In this document: positions 45,054 through 56,275 of the stretch, piece after piece
Position numbering within the stretch: the first letter of the stretch is position 1
Layout: each line of letters starts with the position of its first letter
Source of the DNA: Periconia sp. R9002
Lineage: Eukaryota > Ascomycota > Dothideomycetes > Pleosporales > Periconiaceae
Direction of reading: 5' to 3'
Length of the DNA: 64,000 bases
Assembly: GCA_023627715.1 (NCBI GenBank)
Contig: JAMAHW010000018.1
Span: 434,001 to 498,000, forward strand
Translations under genes and position numbers: made by a program
Notes under the pieces: model-generated
What the model saw: the letters and a program-made list of their open reading frames with translations, nothing else
The model's database searches: none
Told to the model about the DNA's origin: nothing

Positions 45054-46849
45054 CTACTCTTCAACGTTGAATTGTCCCTCCCTTAGACCTTCTACCACAA
45101 GCTCGTGGCCCTCGGCACGACGGTAAATGTCTTTTATGTCATCTGCGCTTTGTTAGTTACCAACAATCTTCACCACGAAGAAGATTACATACCAGTTGTT
45201 GTCTCGAAGTGGCTGGTGGCATCGTAACTCTTGGATAGGTAGATATTGTCGTTTTCGCCACTTTCTACCGGCTCGTACAGAGGAATTGGAGGACCCAAAA
45301 ATTGTTCCTCGATCTTGCCGAGACGGTCGAGACCGGGCTGCAGCTCAAGGTGGTGGTTGCTGTCGCCCTCGGCAATGGTGGAAACAATGGCAATGTAGTA
45401 ACCCTTGGGGCAGACGTTGTGTGCGGAAGAGACGACGGCGATGTAAATGTCTGTTATGCGTGAGTCTTTTGTATTTTGGTGTGCTACTCAATCGCGCTTA
45501 CCGTGCTTGCGCCCAACCTGGGACTGTGGGATAATCAGTTGGAGAGAGTCGGAGTTGTCGGTGCTCGCAATCGGGTGGTTCAGAATGCAGATGGCTTTGA
45601 GGAGGTGGCCGGTTACGCGGACTTTGCCAGGGAAGTAGGATGGATCAGCCAGGACCTTCTTCGCCTTGGTCTCAAACTTCATCCCCGGACCGTCATCACC
45701 CTTTTCCTTCATGGTGGCCTTGATGCCAACCACTTTAGAGCCCTCGTATAAGAACTCGTCAACGTCTGTGTTCAGCATGTATGTACCACCGTAGATGGCG
45801 GAAAGACGCGCAAAACCCTGAGGAAGCTCTCCGAGACCGTACAAGGGGTAAATATAGGGCGATTTGCCATACCGTGCCATGGAGTTGACATATAACCGGA
45901 TACGTTCGATGGCATCGTTGGCCATGCCCTTGGTGTTGATGTAATCGTCTGTTTGGTACAAAGCCATTGAGTGGCCAACAAAGTCCCGTGTAGAAGCTTC
46001 CAAACCGAATTTGTCATAAACGTCCTTCATGGTGATGTTCTTCACGTCGAGGCCTGTACAAGGTAAACCATCAGCGAGACTTTTCCATGCCAACATGCAA
46101 TCCACTCACCCTTGTGTGTTGCGGGATCGTCTTCCTTGTATGCACCAATCCACTCCAAGAAGTTCCTGGCGCGGCGCTTCTCGAACAAACCCATCAAGGG
46201 CGAACGGAGGGCTTCTCCAGCATCCGAAGGCACTTTGGCAACGGTTGCCTTTGCACCCTGGCCTTGCTGCACATAGCTGCCCGCGATCTGTTTGAATTCG
46301 AGATATCGTGTAACGTCGGTGGAGACAAGAATATTTGTCAATTCACCATTGGCCATGAGCAACTTGGGGACGAGGTCGATGTTCCAGTCGTTGACACGGC
46401 CGTACTTCTTCCATGGCTCACCCGCGGTGTTGCCATATTTTTTGAAGAGCTGGGCAAGTCAGTGCTGGGCTCTGCAAGCAAATAAAGAATAAGTGATTCA
46501 TACCGCTTCGATGTTCACGGATGCCGCCTCGCTGGGAACTATCGTCAGTGACGCAACGGCGGATGTGGGATCAGTGTGGCTTGTTACCCTCCGTAGTGGT
46601 CGTTCCGATCAATGTGGAGAACCTTCTTTCCCTTCACACTGAGCACACTGCATACAGTCAGTTCCCATCCATGCTACAGCTACTACGAGCGAGCCGAGCG
46701 GTGTGTATACGTACCCGGAGAGCACGCATTCCGTGAGACCTGTACAGCATTGTTAGCTTGTTGCCGCCTTGTTGTCTGTTTAGCGGGGTTCCAGCCAACG
46801 CACCAGTTCCAAGAACGACGACATCGTATTCGGGGGCGATCTCATCCAT
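45054..46849 (-). CDS. GDI1: Rab GDP-dissociation inhibitor
   Basis: Extracts GDP-bound prenylated Rab/Ypt GTPases from membranes and recycles them. Eight exons: 46849-46804, 46739-46715, 46647-46588, 46531-46504, 46449-46110, 46053-45502, 45450-45193, 45142-45054; 465 residues. Conserved blocks: YDVVVLGTGLTECVLSG (degenerate FAD-fold loop, typical of GDI/REP), VLHIDRNDHYGGEAASV, LFKKYG, MGLFEKRRARNFLEWI, LYQTDDYI, YPLYGLGELPQGFARLSAIY (Rab-binding platform), DIYIAVVSSAHNVCPKGYY and SYDATSHFETTT. Four of the first exons are 25-60 nt long and were recovered only by following phase and conservation. Likely essential. It lies head-to-tail between the MCD4 and uL29m genes on the same strand. Confidence 0.95.
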
Positions 46850-47517
46850 GATGGCGGCAGTGTGTGGGTTGTAATTTTTGGGTTCAGCCTGCGAATCCTC
46901 GAGTCAAAGTGGTGGAAAGGAGTTCGAAGGTGTGAAGCTAAGGAAGGGGAAGGCACGATGCGGTGAGCAGGTGGGGTGCGACTGCCCGCCTTTGGCCTTG
47001 CCCCTGCCGTGCCACTCCCGTTTCGTCAGGAGCGGAGCTCTTTTATGCACATTGATGTACTTGCCCACCGCAGTACATTATGTACATAAGTACATATGCC
47101 ACGTTGATACAGTTTCACATTACCATCAGTTGTACACAACGACTCGTGTAGCTAAGTACAGTATAGCCACAAATATGCTGCCATTCTCCTGAATCTCCTC
47201 TACATGCACATGTATGGATGAATCAGGCTTTGCCCGGAATGGATGCGACAACATTCCTTTGTCCGCGACATGTGCATATATCAATACAGTATACGTACAT
47301 GCTCCCTTTTGTGTTGCGGAGTATGCATCCATACTCGAGGTGCACGCATATGCGAGTTCATAGATTGACACGGCAATTGTGCCCGTCTGCCTTGAAGCCT
47401 GTACTAGCAAGCCATTCGTATGTTCTGTCTACATCACTTTCCCCAACATTTTTGCCTCATACATATATCCTACAGCATTTTGTACATTTGAAAACGTCTT
47501 CGGCCGGGAACACGACT
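46850..47517. other. Intergenic region
   Basis: 668 bases: GDI1 promoter and 3' flank of the ribosomal protein gene. Contains several TGTACATA/TACATGTG-like patches (47075-47095, 47200-47212). No gene. Confidence 0.5.
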
Positions 47518-48553
47518 CTATTGGGATTTAGTGTCCCGCGCTCTCTGGGGCTCTTCGAAAACAGCGTCGGTTGCAGAGGGTTGATTCTCCCGTACTTCGG
47601 TCGGAACTGCACCGGCTGGATCATCCAATTCGTTGTAAACCTCCTGTAGTGCGTTAGAATTTCCCTAATGACCAACTGTTCAAGTCCAACATACATCTGC
47701 CTCATACGTCTGCTCCTGGTATCGAACACCGGTCTGGGAGAACTCCACCGTGGGATCTTGGTGGGCGATCTTGAGAGCATCTTTGTAGGCAATGTTGCGT
47801 TCCACCAAGGTGTCAATGATGGCCTTCATGGTTTTTTGCACCTCCTCATCCCTCTCCTCGACCATGGACATTTGATAGTCTGCATTCAGTCGCTTCATTT
47901 CTAGCATCTCGGTCGCGATCCGATTGCGCTCCTTGACGCATACCCACCACAACTGTTGAAGAGTTTCCCAGTCGCGCCCGCGCAGCTCATTGACAGACCA
48001 TGCTCGCCCTAGTCGCCAGTCAGTCATTCGATGCAGCTTGTCCACGCCAGATCCATTGCAACTCCGTACCATGCTGTGCCTCCTGAGACGGCGGGACCAT
48101 CAATTGCTTGTTCCTGAAGAATTCATAAAGCCCATGATTGGGATCGCCCTGGATTTGGGATGTCCGTTTTCTGGGGACGGGGATTTCGTTCTTATCGCCC
48201 GGGTTTCTCACGGAGAGGGTTTGGCGCGGACGAAGCCCAGTGCGCCTGACGGGCGACACACCGCGGTTTGGGTTGTTGTCTCCTTTGCCTTTGCCTTTGC
48301 GTTGGATTGGGGACGACGAGAAATGCGCGACAGGAACGCGAGTGCAAGGGGATGCGGGCGTCAACAGCGAGCGGACGGCATCTGTAGGCTTGGAGGCTGG
48401 CGAGAGCCGCCAGATGCGAAAAGTCGGTACGGCTGACATGGGAGAGGCTGAGCGTGGTGGTGTTGAGAGAGAGGGTAGTAGGCTGTGCTCTGCTGCAAAT
48501 TGGCTCAGATTGCATGGCGTGCATGGATCCCGCCGTAACGCTAAGCCCAACAT
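47518..48553 (-). CDS. Mitochondrial large-subunit ribosomal protein uL29m (Mrpl4/MRPL47)
   Basis: Three exons: 48553-48070, 48008-47695, 47643-47518; introns 48069-48009 and 47694-47644; phases 1 and 0; 307 residues. A long N-terminal presequence (either from MLGLALRRD at 48553 or from MSAVPTFRIWRL at 48436) ends near a VAHFSSSPIQRKG processing-like motif. The core is the MRP-L47 domain: GLYEFFRNKQLMVPP, GRAWSVNELRGRDWETLQQL, WWVCVKERNRIATEMLEMKR, the L29-type helical hairpin. The helix is followed by DTLVERNIAYKDALKIA and an acidic last exon ending ARDTKSQ. It contacts the polypeptide exit tunnel of the mitoribosome. Divergent from the bZIP gene. Confidence 0.9.
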
Positions 48554-48598
48554 CGTGGAGCCGCCCTTTGAATTGACGTGCCCAGGTCCACCTCACAT

Positions 48599-48604
48599 CA
48601 CGTG
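48599..48604. promoter_or_regulatory. CACGTG palindrome in divergent promoter
   Basis: A perfect E-box/Cbf1-type CACGTG between the uL29m and bZIP genes; a CRE-like TGACGT half-site lies at 48574-48579. Either could bind bHLH or bZIP factors, including the adjacent bZIP itself. Inference only. Confidence 0.35.
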
Positions 48605-48783
48605 TTTGGCATGCAGCCCTAAAGTATAAAGAACCCCCGCGCCCGTCCCGAGTCTCAGCTCCTCATCCCAAACCAACACCCTCTTTCCCGCGTGTAAGGG
48701 GGTCTTTCGACTGAACCAATTCTCTTTGACGATTATCTAGTTTTACCAAGCGGGTACCAGGACCCGCACTCACCAATTTCAGA

Positions 48784-49542
48784 ATGCAATACTCAACAAC
48801 CATCTTCATGTGGGCTGCAACTCAATCAAGAAACATCTTCTGGCAGCCACAGCGCTTCTCTGTCTCACACCAGCCTCCCTGGTAGTTGGGACAACTCGCA
48901 GTTTTTGCCCTTTCCAACTCCTCACGATTCCCTTGACTTTTCTTTACCGACCTCTTCTTCTTCTTCCTCTTCTTTGTCTACTTTAACCAACGATTTTCCT
49001 ATCACTTCGGGAGCCCCCTTTGGCGACCTCACTGATTGGTCCACTCTCTCTTCCTCCAACCTAATACCCCTTTCTTGCGATGACCTCGCGTTCCCGCTTT
49101 CGACCTCGGGCGTTCTGGATGCTGCAGCCATGGCTCCTGTCCCGGACTTGCAATATGACTCAACCATGACACATTCCATGGCAAAAGGTTGGTTTCATGT
49201 ACATATATATTCTGCCCTGCCCCGATGCTAATCTCTACAGGGCAATCTACCTCTGGATCTTCCACCGCCAGCTCCCGTAAATCACAATCTCCTAGAATGC
49301 CCTCCGCCAAGTCGTCCATTGCAAACAGTCCACTTACCGATTCCGCACGCATCGAGAAGCGAAAAGCCAACACCATGGCAGCTCGCCGCTACCGACAGAA
49401 ACGTGTCGACCAAATGAGCGGTCTTGAAGCTCAACTCAAGGAAACGCAATCGGAACGAGACGACCTCAAAGTCCGCTGTGCGAGGCTTGAGGGCGAAGTT
49501 GAAACGCTGAGGGCCCTGCTCAAGGCTCAAAGTCAAAAGTAG
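48784..49542 (+). CDS. bZIP transcription factor, GCN4-like (JlbA/IDI-4 type)
   Basis: The C-terminal exon (49241-49542) is a textbook bZIP: basic region EKRKANTMAARRYRQKRVDQ (the N-x-x-A-A-x-x-Y/S-R core) and leucine-type heptads SGLEAQLKETQSERDDL, RCARLEGEVETLRALL. Similar to fungal JlbA and Podospora IDI-4, relatives of Gcn4. Exon 2 ends at 49187 with phase 1 (intron 49188-49240). The upstream frame encodes an acidic/aromatic, Ser-rich activation-like region (DSLDFSLPTSSSSSSSLSTL, LTDWSTLSSSNLIPLSCDDL) but has no early ATG. I propose start 48784 with exon 48784-48809 and a 43-nt intron 48810-48852, giving 220 residues. Alternatively the ATG at 48784 begins a 33-codon upstream ORF and the real first exon is elsewhere. 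IDI-4 controls autophagy and cell-death genes; the target set here is unknown. Confidence 0.75.
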
Positions 49543-50953
49543 CTTTGAGTGGAGTTTGTCAGCGTTTGCTCGTTTTCTTTGATCCTCACGATATCCTGCT
49601 TCGAGGGCGTTCTCAGACGATGTCGATTTTGTGTGATCAGTGCTTGTTCAATTGTTCATTTGAACACGCTCACATCGGCAAAATAGTTTTAATCTCAAAA
49701 CAGTCGGTTTGTTCGGTTTGCTCGGGCGAATGGGGTTGGTGTACTCACGTTCTTGGTCTTGGGATTGGGGGCTTTGTAGTTGATGAATCCAATTGTGTTG
49801 TTCGACATGTACTTGCTTCTACGCGCTCTTATAGTTGTGTTTGCATCACTTTTCATCACTATGAGTCGATATGGATGCATGTGTTTTTGATTCTGTTCCT
49901 TTACTACATATGTATACCCAACCTGCGGTCTCAATGTACAGTCTTGTTCGAAGATACACTCTCCAGCGGCATCAATCTGTATGAAGGGTTCCTTTGAGCA
50001 CCAAACTCGCTATTAAAACAAAATACATAGTCACGTTGATTCATCTCCATAAACAACCATCCCATATCGCTCGCTCTCCATCGCTCCCGTCGAGCTTCCT
50101 GAACCGAACAGATACGGCGTCGATTTCGCAGTAAGTGGGCCTGCGCTCTGATTGGCGGGATATGAATCATACTTCGTCTTACCGGTCCTTACATGAGAGA
50201 TTTCGACTCATCTCTCTCAACATTGATTGGACGCATAAGCGAGGCGTCTGTAAACCGTCTTTCCAAACCGTCATAGGGGGTAAAGGCGATGCCCCGAAAT
50301 TCAAGGTCCTACGAAGGCTTTCCAGAAGCATGGTCTTTGACTCTTTGTGCTGCACGGATCATCTTTGGACATGGGGGTAAGAGGGTTCGAGGGGTGCGAA
50401 CCGAAGTGGGGACTTGCAGTTGAGCCTATGGGGGTGAGGTGTACTTTTCTCATCCATATGTACCTTTGTAGGTATTCAATTTACCTACTCGCTGGTTTTG
50501 ATATAGATTTTATGTTAGAATTTGATGCAGATTTGTCTCTAGAGTTACAGTCCCTCTTAGTATCAATGTAGGTACGTAGGTAGGTATTGAAATTCTAGGT
50601 AGCTTACAGCCGAGCATGACAAACTTTCTCCTCGATTGTGTACATGCCTGTCGCCCTGTGTTAGGTTGGAGTTGCACAGAGAGCAAGAGACACGCGAGCA
50701 ATCAACAACGTATAAGTACTGCTACAAGAGAATTTACATGGAGAGTAGGATTTAGGTATGTAGGTAGGTAGACAAGCGAACAAGCTAAGCCTGATCTACG
50801 GCCCGTGCGCGCCAAGATATCGTGGAGAATCAACCCTCCCTCGGTCACAAGTTACATAACCAAACAGCTTCACTACATTCCTACTACCATACTCTCACAG
50901 CCACTCATACCATATCGACCTCTCACAACCCTTTGTGAAAAATTTCTCTCGCT
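49543..50953. other. Intergenic region with TAGGTA-rich patches
   Basis: 1.4 kb between the bZIP gene and NOT2, same strand. TAGGTA/GTAGGTAGGTA patches at 50568-50585 and 50756-50770. Short frames (for example 49545-49997) look non-coding. Confidence 0.5.
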
Positions 50954-53122
50954 ATGAATCGGCCAGGTACGCCCTCCACATACATACCCTCGCCGCCCTT
51001 CGAACCTCAATTGCAACTTGGGGCCTCGCGACAATCATGGACATCCGCAACTTGTGCTGTACTACATGAGCGGACTCGGTCTGTCGAGCGTCGCCGGCCG
51101 GATAGCTGCAGACACAATTCTGCTATCCATCCACGCAACTAAACAAACTCACTAGCTGACCCAATCCTACAGGACCCAACGGCCAAACACTGCGAAATAT
51201 ACCGTCCAACATGTTTCAGAACCAACAGAACTCCGCGCGCGGCGCTCCTCTCGGTGCCAATAGGCTACAAAACGGAAAGATGGGTAAGGGGCTGGTTTTG
51301 ACAAGACTAGTCGGGATAGGATACTTACAAGATATTGCGTAGGGAGCGGCTCTCAGTGGGCGTTCAGTGGACCTATGGGTGGTGCGCCTGGCTTGTCGAA
51401 TGCACAATCGCGCGCAAATGGAGGCGGCCTGTCGAGCTTCGCGCAAACAATTGGTGGCTCACAATCGCACACACCTTTGAATCTTGAGTACGTTGTGTTC
51501 ATTTTCCATCATGGCGCAAGGGAAGAGGGGCATATCAGGCAGGGCGAAAGCGAAGCCCAAGGACAAAGTTCTCACTCCAGTTTGATTCGAGCTAACGGTT
51601 GGTTGTAACAGGGAATTTCCCTCTTTATCTGGCACCCCTCATGCGCAACAAAACACGACTGCACAGCAGATGTGGTCAAACCCTTCGTTACGAACAGCGC
51701 AACACTCGACGATACAGCGACCGCAAGGCCAGGGTGCGCAGCAGGGTCAAGGCGGTCAATCTGGAAACCAACAGATACAGGGCCAAGGGCACGATGATGG
51801 AGGCGCTTCTACCCCGAGTCAATTCACCACAGGAGGAGACGACTACCGGTTCGGAGGACAGGCTGGCGTTGGACAACTATCGGGCGGAGCGCAACCTCAG
51901 ACAGGCAACATTGATGAATTCCCACCGTTAGGTGGAGGCGGAGGGGATGTTGGACCCGATCGGAGAACAGGAATGATTCAAAATGCCGCGGCCTACGGAG
52001 CGAATGCCAACACCACCGCGTTTCCTGGTCTCGGACAGACGCGCAACGGCCTATCAAGTCCCACAGAAGGGCAACAGAATTCTGGTTTGGGAGGTAGAGG
52101 ACTGTATTCTGGTAGCAGTATGTTGGTCGACCAGCGTATAGAACCCTCGCTGACATATAGCGCAGCATCACGGACACCGTTTGAGAATTTGCGAGGTACA
52201 CCCTCGGGTTTGCAAGACGTAAGTAGCCTTCACCGTTCTTTTTGAACTGTTACTGAATTTTGAACAGGGAAATCGGAATGGACAACCGCTGGGCAACTTG
52301 TCAAACATGGGCTTTGTCGGATCCACCCCTTCCAACATGCCACCTGTAGGGCAGCGACCACAACAAGATCAATTCGAACCCAACTTTGGGGCCGAAACCA
52401 TCGGTTCACCAAACACACAGCAAATAGGCCAACAGCCAAAGAAGCTATCTGAAATGACAGAGACGGAGCGATACGGTTTGCCGGGTCTGTTGTCAATGAT
52501 ACCGCTGGAGAGCCCAGACTACTCCTCCCTCGCCGTCGGTCAAGATCTTACTGTACTGGGGCTTGACCTCAGCCGTCCAGAGTGAGTGTACATGGGATTT
52601 TTTTTCTTTCCATGGTCTTCGCTAATTGGCCGTGCAGTAACTCGCCTCTTCACCCTACGTTCGGTTCGCCCTTCGTGGACACCAACTCGAAGCCTGTGAT
52701 ACCACCTGACTTCAAGCTTCCCGCGGCGTATACCGTGACCAATGTTCCCCCGCTACATACTAAAGTGAGTAGTTTCTCTGCGGAGACACTGCTCGCGATT
52801 TTCTACCAGTTCCCCCGAGACATTATGCAAGAGATTGCGGCAAGTGAGCTATACAACCGCGATTGGCGGTGGCATATCAAGCTTCAGCAGTGGATGATGA
52901 AAGATCCCGACCTACCGGCGCCCGTCAGAATCTCGGCCAAGGTAGAGCGCGGCTGGTATCTGTTCTTCGACGTGATGAACTGGAGGAGGGAACGGGTGAG
53001 TTCATCGTCTGGCATTGTACAATGAGACAACTTGCTAATCATTTTGTATGCAGAGGGAATTTGAGCTGGACTACGATCACCTCGATCAACGGCATGGACC
53101 CGTGATTGCTGGCCAGTTGTAG
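50954..53122 (+). CDS. NOT2: CCR4-NOT complex subunit 2
   Basis: Orthologue of Not2/Cdc36, a structural subunit of the CCR4-NOT deadenylase and transcription-regulation complex. Seven exons: 50954-50966 (13 nt), 51173-51283, 51343-51487, 51612-52218, 52268-52581, 52638-52995, 53054-53122; all junctions keep frame; 538 residues. The N-terminal 330 residues are Gln/Gly/Asn/Ser-rich with two short conserved motifs, LEEFPSLSG and IDEFPPLG. Then PKKLSEMTETERYGLPGLLS, IPLESPDYSSLAVGQDLTVL and the NOT2_3_5 (NOT-box) domain: HPTFGSPF, SAETLLAIFYQFPRDIMQEI, AASELYNRDWRWHIKLQQWM, RGWYLFFDVMNWRRER and FELDYDHL. The NOT box dimerises with Not5/CNOT3. The micro first exon carries only MNRP. Confidence 0.93.
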
Positions 53123-53718
53123 GTAACTCCAGCGACGCTCCAGAGTGTTTGAGGAGGGTCCAAGATGACAGAGCCAAACAAGAACATTCGAGGCAAGAAT
53201 ATCAAAAGACGAGAGCGTCAGGGATGAGAGCGTTTACCCCGTTCCTCCCCCAAAGCAGCACTTTCTAAGCAAGATAGTCCCAAACAGGGCCATCCAACAC
53301 CATGAGAAATAACGCACTTTGGTGCCTAATGGATTAACTTTTTTTTGCGGATGCAAAATTCTCAGACCCTTCCCTCATCCCCAAGACCAGTGCCATGGTG
53401 AAGTACATAAGTATATCACGACGAGTTTAACCACTGTAGAAAATACACGTATGCAAGTATGGGGGGAAATACCCGTGAAAAGTGCGCTGGCGTGGCTGCT
53501 CTTTCCTTACTTACCAGTCGAATTGCGCGCTCCTTCCTTGCTTTACTAGGTGAGTCAAAGCGGGCTGGTTGAGGGAAGGAGCGTCTGGAGGTGTTTCCTG
53601 ATTAGGAAAGCAGAGGTGAGTGAGGAAGTGACAGTTCTACTCTGCAGTGCTAACCCAAACACCGCACTGTCACTCTGCATTCAACTCCCACCACCAAGAA
53701 TCTGCTTGCCTCGACATC
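53123..53718. other. Intergenic region
   Basis: 596 bases: NOT2 3' flank and promoter of the next gene. Nothing recognised. Confidence 0.5.
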
Positions 53719-54347
53719 ATGGATTCGGAAACGCCTGATCGTCGCGCACTGATGGCCCTCTCTGAAGCCGTCCGCGAGATGACTCCTCTAGGTGCCAAAC
53801 AGATCCCATCCGCTCCTCGCCGCTTCAACATGCTCGCACGCACTTACAACAACAGCTGCCGCATCTGCAACCTCCCCGGCCACCAATCGTCAAATGTCAA
53901 GAACGCCGCCGCCTGTCGCACTGCAGTCCTCTCCCTCTTCCGCTTCTGGGAGGACCAAGCTCAGAATATTCAACATCTCTACGCCACCTCGCTCCGCTTC
54001 AACGATGCTGTCAACAAATCTCGCCCCACCTACGATATGCGCCTCGACAACTACACGCAGGTCGGTGGGAGCATGGAGGAAGTGGTCGTCAACCGCATGA
54101 CGAGGAACTACTTGAAATTTCAGGCGTGGTTCTCCCGTGTGCAGCCTAAGATGTTGGTCATTCTTGACATGGAGGGTCAGGATGGTCGGCTGTATGGGGA
54201 GATTAGTGCGTTGCTCAACGACATCTTGTTGAAGGGCCAGTCTCGTATGTTGCACGTTACATTCCATTCAGTTCCAAGCCTAGCTAATAACTGTGACCAG
54301 TATCCAGCTTGTTCACCAAAAGCCTGGAGGTGAAGCCTGCTGCTTAG
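53719..54347 (+). CDS. Small protein with zinc-knuckle-like Cys/His cluster, function unknown
   Basis: Two exons: 53719-54244 and 54301-54347, intron 54245-54300 (56 nt, gtatgt...ccag), phase 1; 190 residues. The N-terminus holds a compact SCRICNLPGHQSSN stretch with Cys47, Cys50, His55 and Cys66 (C-x2-C-x4-H-x10-C), reminiscent of a CCHC zinc knuckle but with a longer last spacer. The rest is helical: AVLSLFRFWEDQAQNIQHLY, DMRLDNYTQVGGSMEEVVVN, RMTRNYLKFQAWFSRVQPKM and YGEISALLNDILLKGQ. The short second exon ends SLEVKPAA. Not assigned to a named family. Third-position C bias like neighbouring genes supports coding. An RNA- or nucleic-acid-binding role is only a guess from the Cys/His cluster. 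Confidence 0.65.
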
Positions 54348-54985
54348 TACAAGCGCACTCGACAGTCCAGTAGCTCAAAACCATACTATACGTGCTGAAC
54401 AGGTATAGTTGACCATTTCCAACTGGGCAAGTTCTCAGATCCAGATCCATCTTCTACGAACGTCGGTCTTGATCGTTTGAAAAGTGGGGCCAAGTGGGTC
54501 CCGAAAACGAAAATCATATCATCTTCCCACTTCACCATTTCTTCCCTTTTCCTTTCTCCTTCACAGTATTATGAACGGCGCATGACTTCACATTCAGGAT
54601 CAGATGTGCATCTCCATTGTCTGATCTGAGAGTTGAGTTTGCCGGAGAGCAAATCTGGGTCATCTATTTGTGCGCTGTGGTGATTGCTTCGGTATACAGT
54701 CGCATATTGTACTATAACCTACATAATATGCAAAGTGAAATGGAAATACCATATGCATGTTTTTTTTATTCTTGACTTGGTGTCGTGATATTGGTCCCAA
54801 TGCTCAAAAACTGTCTTTGGAAAGAGATAATGTATCCATTATACAAAGAAGTATATGTACAAACAAACACCTCCTGCTTTGCGCGCTACACTTCCAAATT
54901 CTTCATAACATATCCATTAGACCAAAAATCCCTCATACACTCATAAACTATATCCATGCCGACCAACCCAACCCAACCCACCCAA
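54348..54985. other. Intergenic between convergent genes
   Basis: 638 bases, A+T-rich at 54700-54960, ending in an (AACCC)n-like tract (about 54961-54982) just past the thymidylate synthase stop. No gene. Confidence 0.5.
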
Positions 54986-56071
54986 TCATACACTCATCTT
55001 CATTGCAATCGATGGATGCGGCTCATACCCAACAACCTCAAAGTCCTCAGCCTTCCACCCATCAATATCACACCCTGCCTCTCTTGCAATCTTCAGCGCA
55101 GGAAATGGCCGCGGCTCACGCTCCAACTGCTTGTGCAGCGCGTCAACGTGGTCGAGGTACACGTGCGCGTCCCCCATGGTGTGCGTGAAAGTGCCCGGGG
55201 TCAGATCGGCCGCGCGCGCCAGCATGTGCGTAAGGAGCGCATAGGATGCAATGTTGAAGGGCACACCAAGACCCATGTCGCAGGAGCGTTGGTAGAGGAT
55301 CGAGTGGAGGACACCCTTTTGTTTGGGTTGGTCTTCTGGCGAGGTGACGGAGGATGAGGATGAGGATGCACGCGCGGCGCCCGGGAAAGAAACGTAGAAC
55401 TGCGCAAACATGTGACACGGCGGCAGCGCCATCTTCTTCAGATCCGCCGGGTTCCACGCGCTCAGGATGATGCGCCGATCGTACGGGGAGTGCCGCAACT
55501 TGTGCAACACCTCGGCCAGCTGGTCGACGCCTTGCCCCGCATAGTGGGCATCGTGGCCCTTGTACTCGGCGCCGAAGTGGCGCCACTGGAAGCCGTACAC
55601 GGGGCCCAGGTCACCTTCCTCGTGGTGCGTCAAGCCCACGCTGTCCAAGTACGCCCGCGACCCGTTGCCGTCCCAGATCTTGATCCCCGCGTCTGAGAGG
55701 GACTTTGAGTGTGTGGACCCTGCGATGAACCAGAGGAGTTCAGCAATGATGGCGCGCGTAAAGGTACGCTTCGTGGTGAGGAGGGGGAGGACGAGGTCGG
55801 GGGTGGATTGTGATGGGTCTGAGGATGGACGGGTCAGGGAGAATTTGAGCTGTGCCGGTGCGAAGATGGAGTAGGTGCCTGTCCCCGTCCGATCCGGGCG
55901 GTGCTCGCCATTGTGCAGGATGTCGCGGATTAGGTTGAGGTATTGATGCTCTTCGTGGGCGGGGTTGTTTATGGTGGGTTGTGGAGGAGTGGTGGTAAAT
56001 GGGGTGGTGACTTTGGTGGGCTGGGGGAGGGAAGTCAATGGTTCTGTGGGTGGAACGGCGGAAGGAGACAT
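54986..56071 (-). CDS. Thymidylate synthase
   Basis: Converts dUMP and methylene-tetrahydrofolate to dTMP and dihydrofolate; essential for DNA synthesis. Single exon, 361 residues. After a Pro/Thr-rich N-terminal extension of about 35 residues come the canonical blocks: [30 protein letters not shown] (substrate phosphate loop, Arg of R-T-G-T-G), [51 protein letters not shown], the catalytic Cys219 in [47 protein letters not shown] and the closing MKMSV-type C-terminus. An insert of about 20 residues, Ser/Gln/Lys-rich ([20 protein letters not shown]), separates the catalytic-Cys strand from the RSCDMGLG strand. Divergently transcribed from the HAUS3-like gene with 204 bp between the starts. 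Confidence 0.97.
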   Translation of the reverse strand: MSPSAVPPTEPLTSLPQPTKVTTPFTTTPPQPTINNPAHEEHQYLNLIRDILHNGEHRPDRTGTGTYSIFAPAQLKFSLTRPSSDPSQSTPDLVLPLLTTKRTFTRAIIAELLWFIAGSTHSKSLSDAGIKIWDGNGSRAYLDSVGLTHHEEGDLGPVYGFQWRHFGAEYKGHDAHYAGQGVDQLAEVLHKLRHSPYDRRIILSAWNPADLKKMALPPCHMFAQFYVSFPGAARASSSSSSVTSPEDQPKQKGVLHSILYQRSCDMGLGVPFNIASYALLTHMLARAADLTPGTFTHTMGDAHVYLDHVDALHKQLEREPRPFPALKIAREAGCDIDGWKAEDFEVVGYEPHPSIAMKMSV

Positions 56072-56275
56072 ATTGAGAGGTGTTGAGGAGGGAATTGAGG
56101 GACGAATGAAGGAGGGAAATTAAAAGTGTAAACTTATTGAATGGTGGAAACGCGAAAACGCGTCGAATGAATGGATGGCGCGACTGCGTGGATAGTACAA
56201 AGCGCCCACCGGAGCACTGGCTATGGCGCTAGGCTTGTTTGGTTTGCACCCGCAAAACATCAACACCACAGCACA

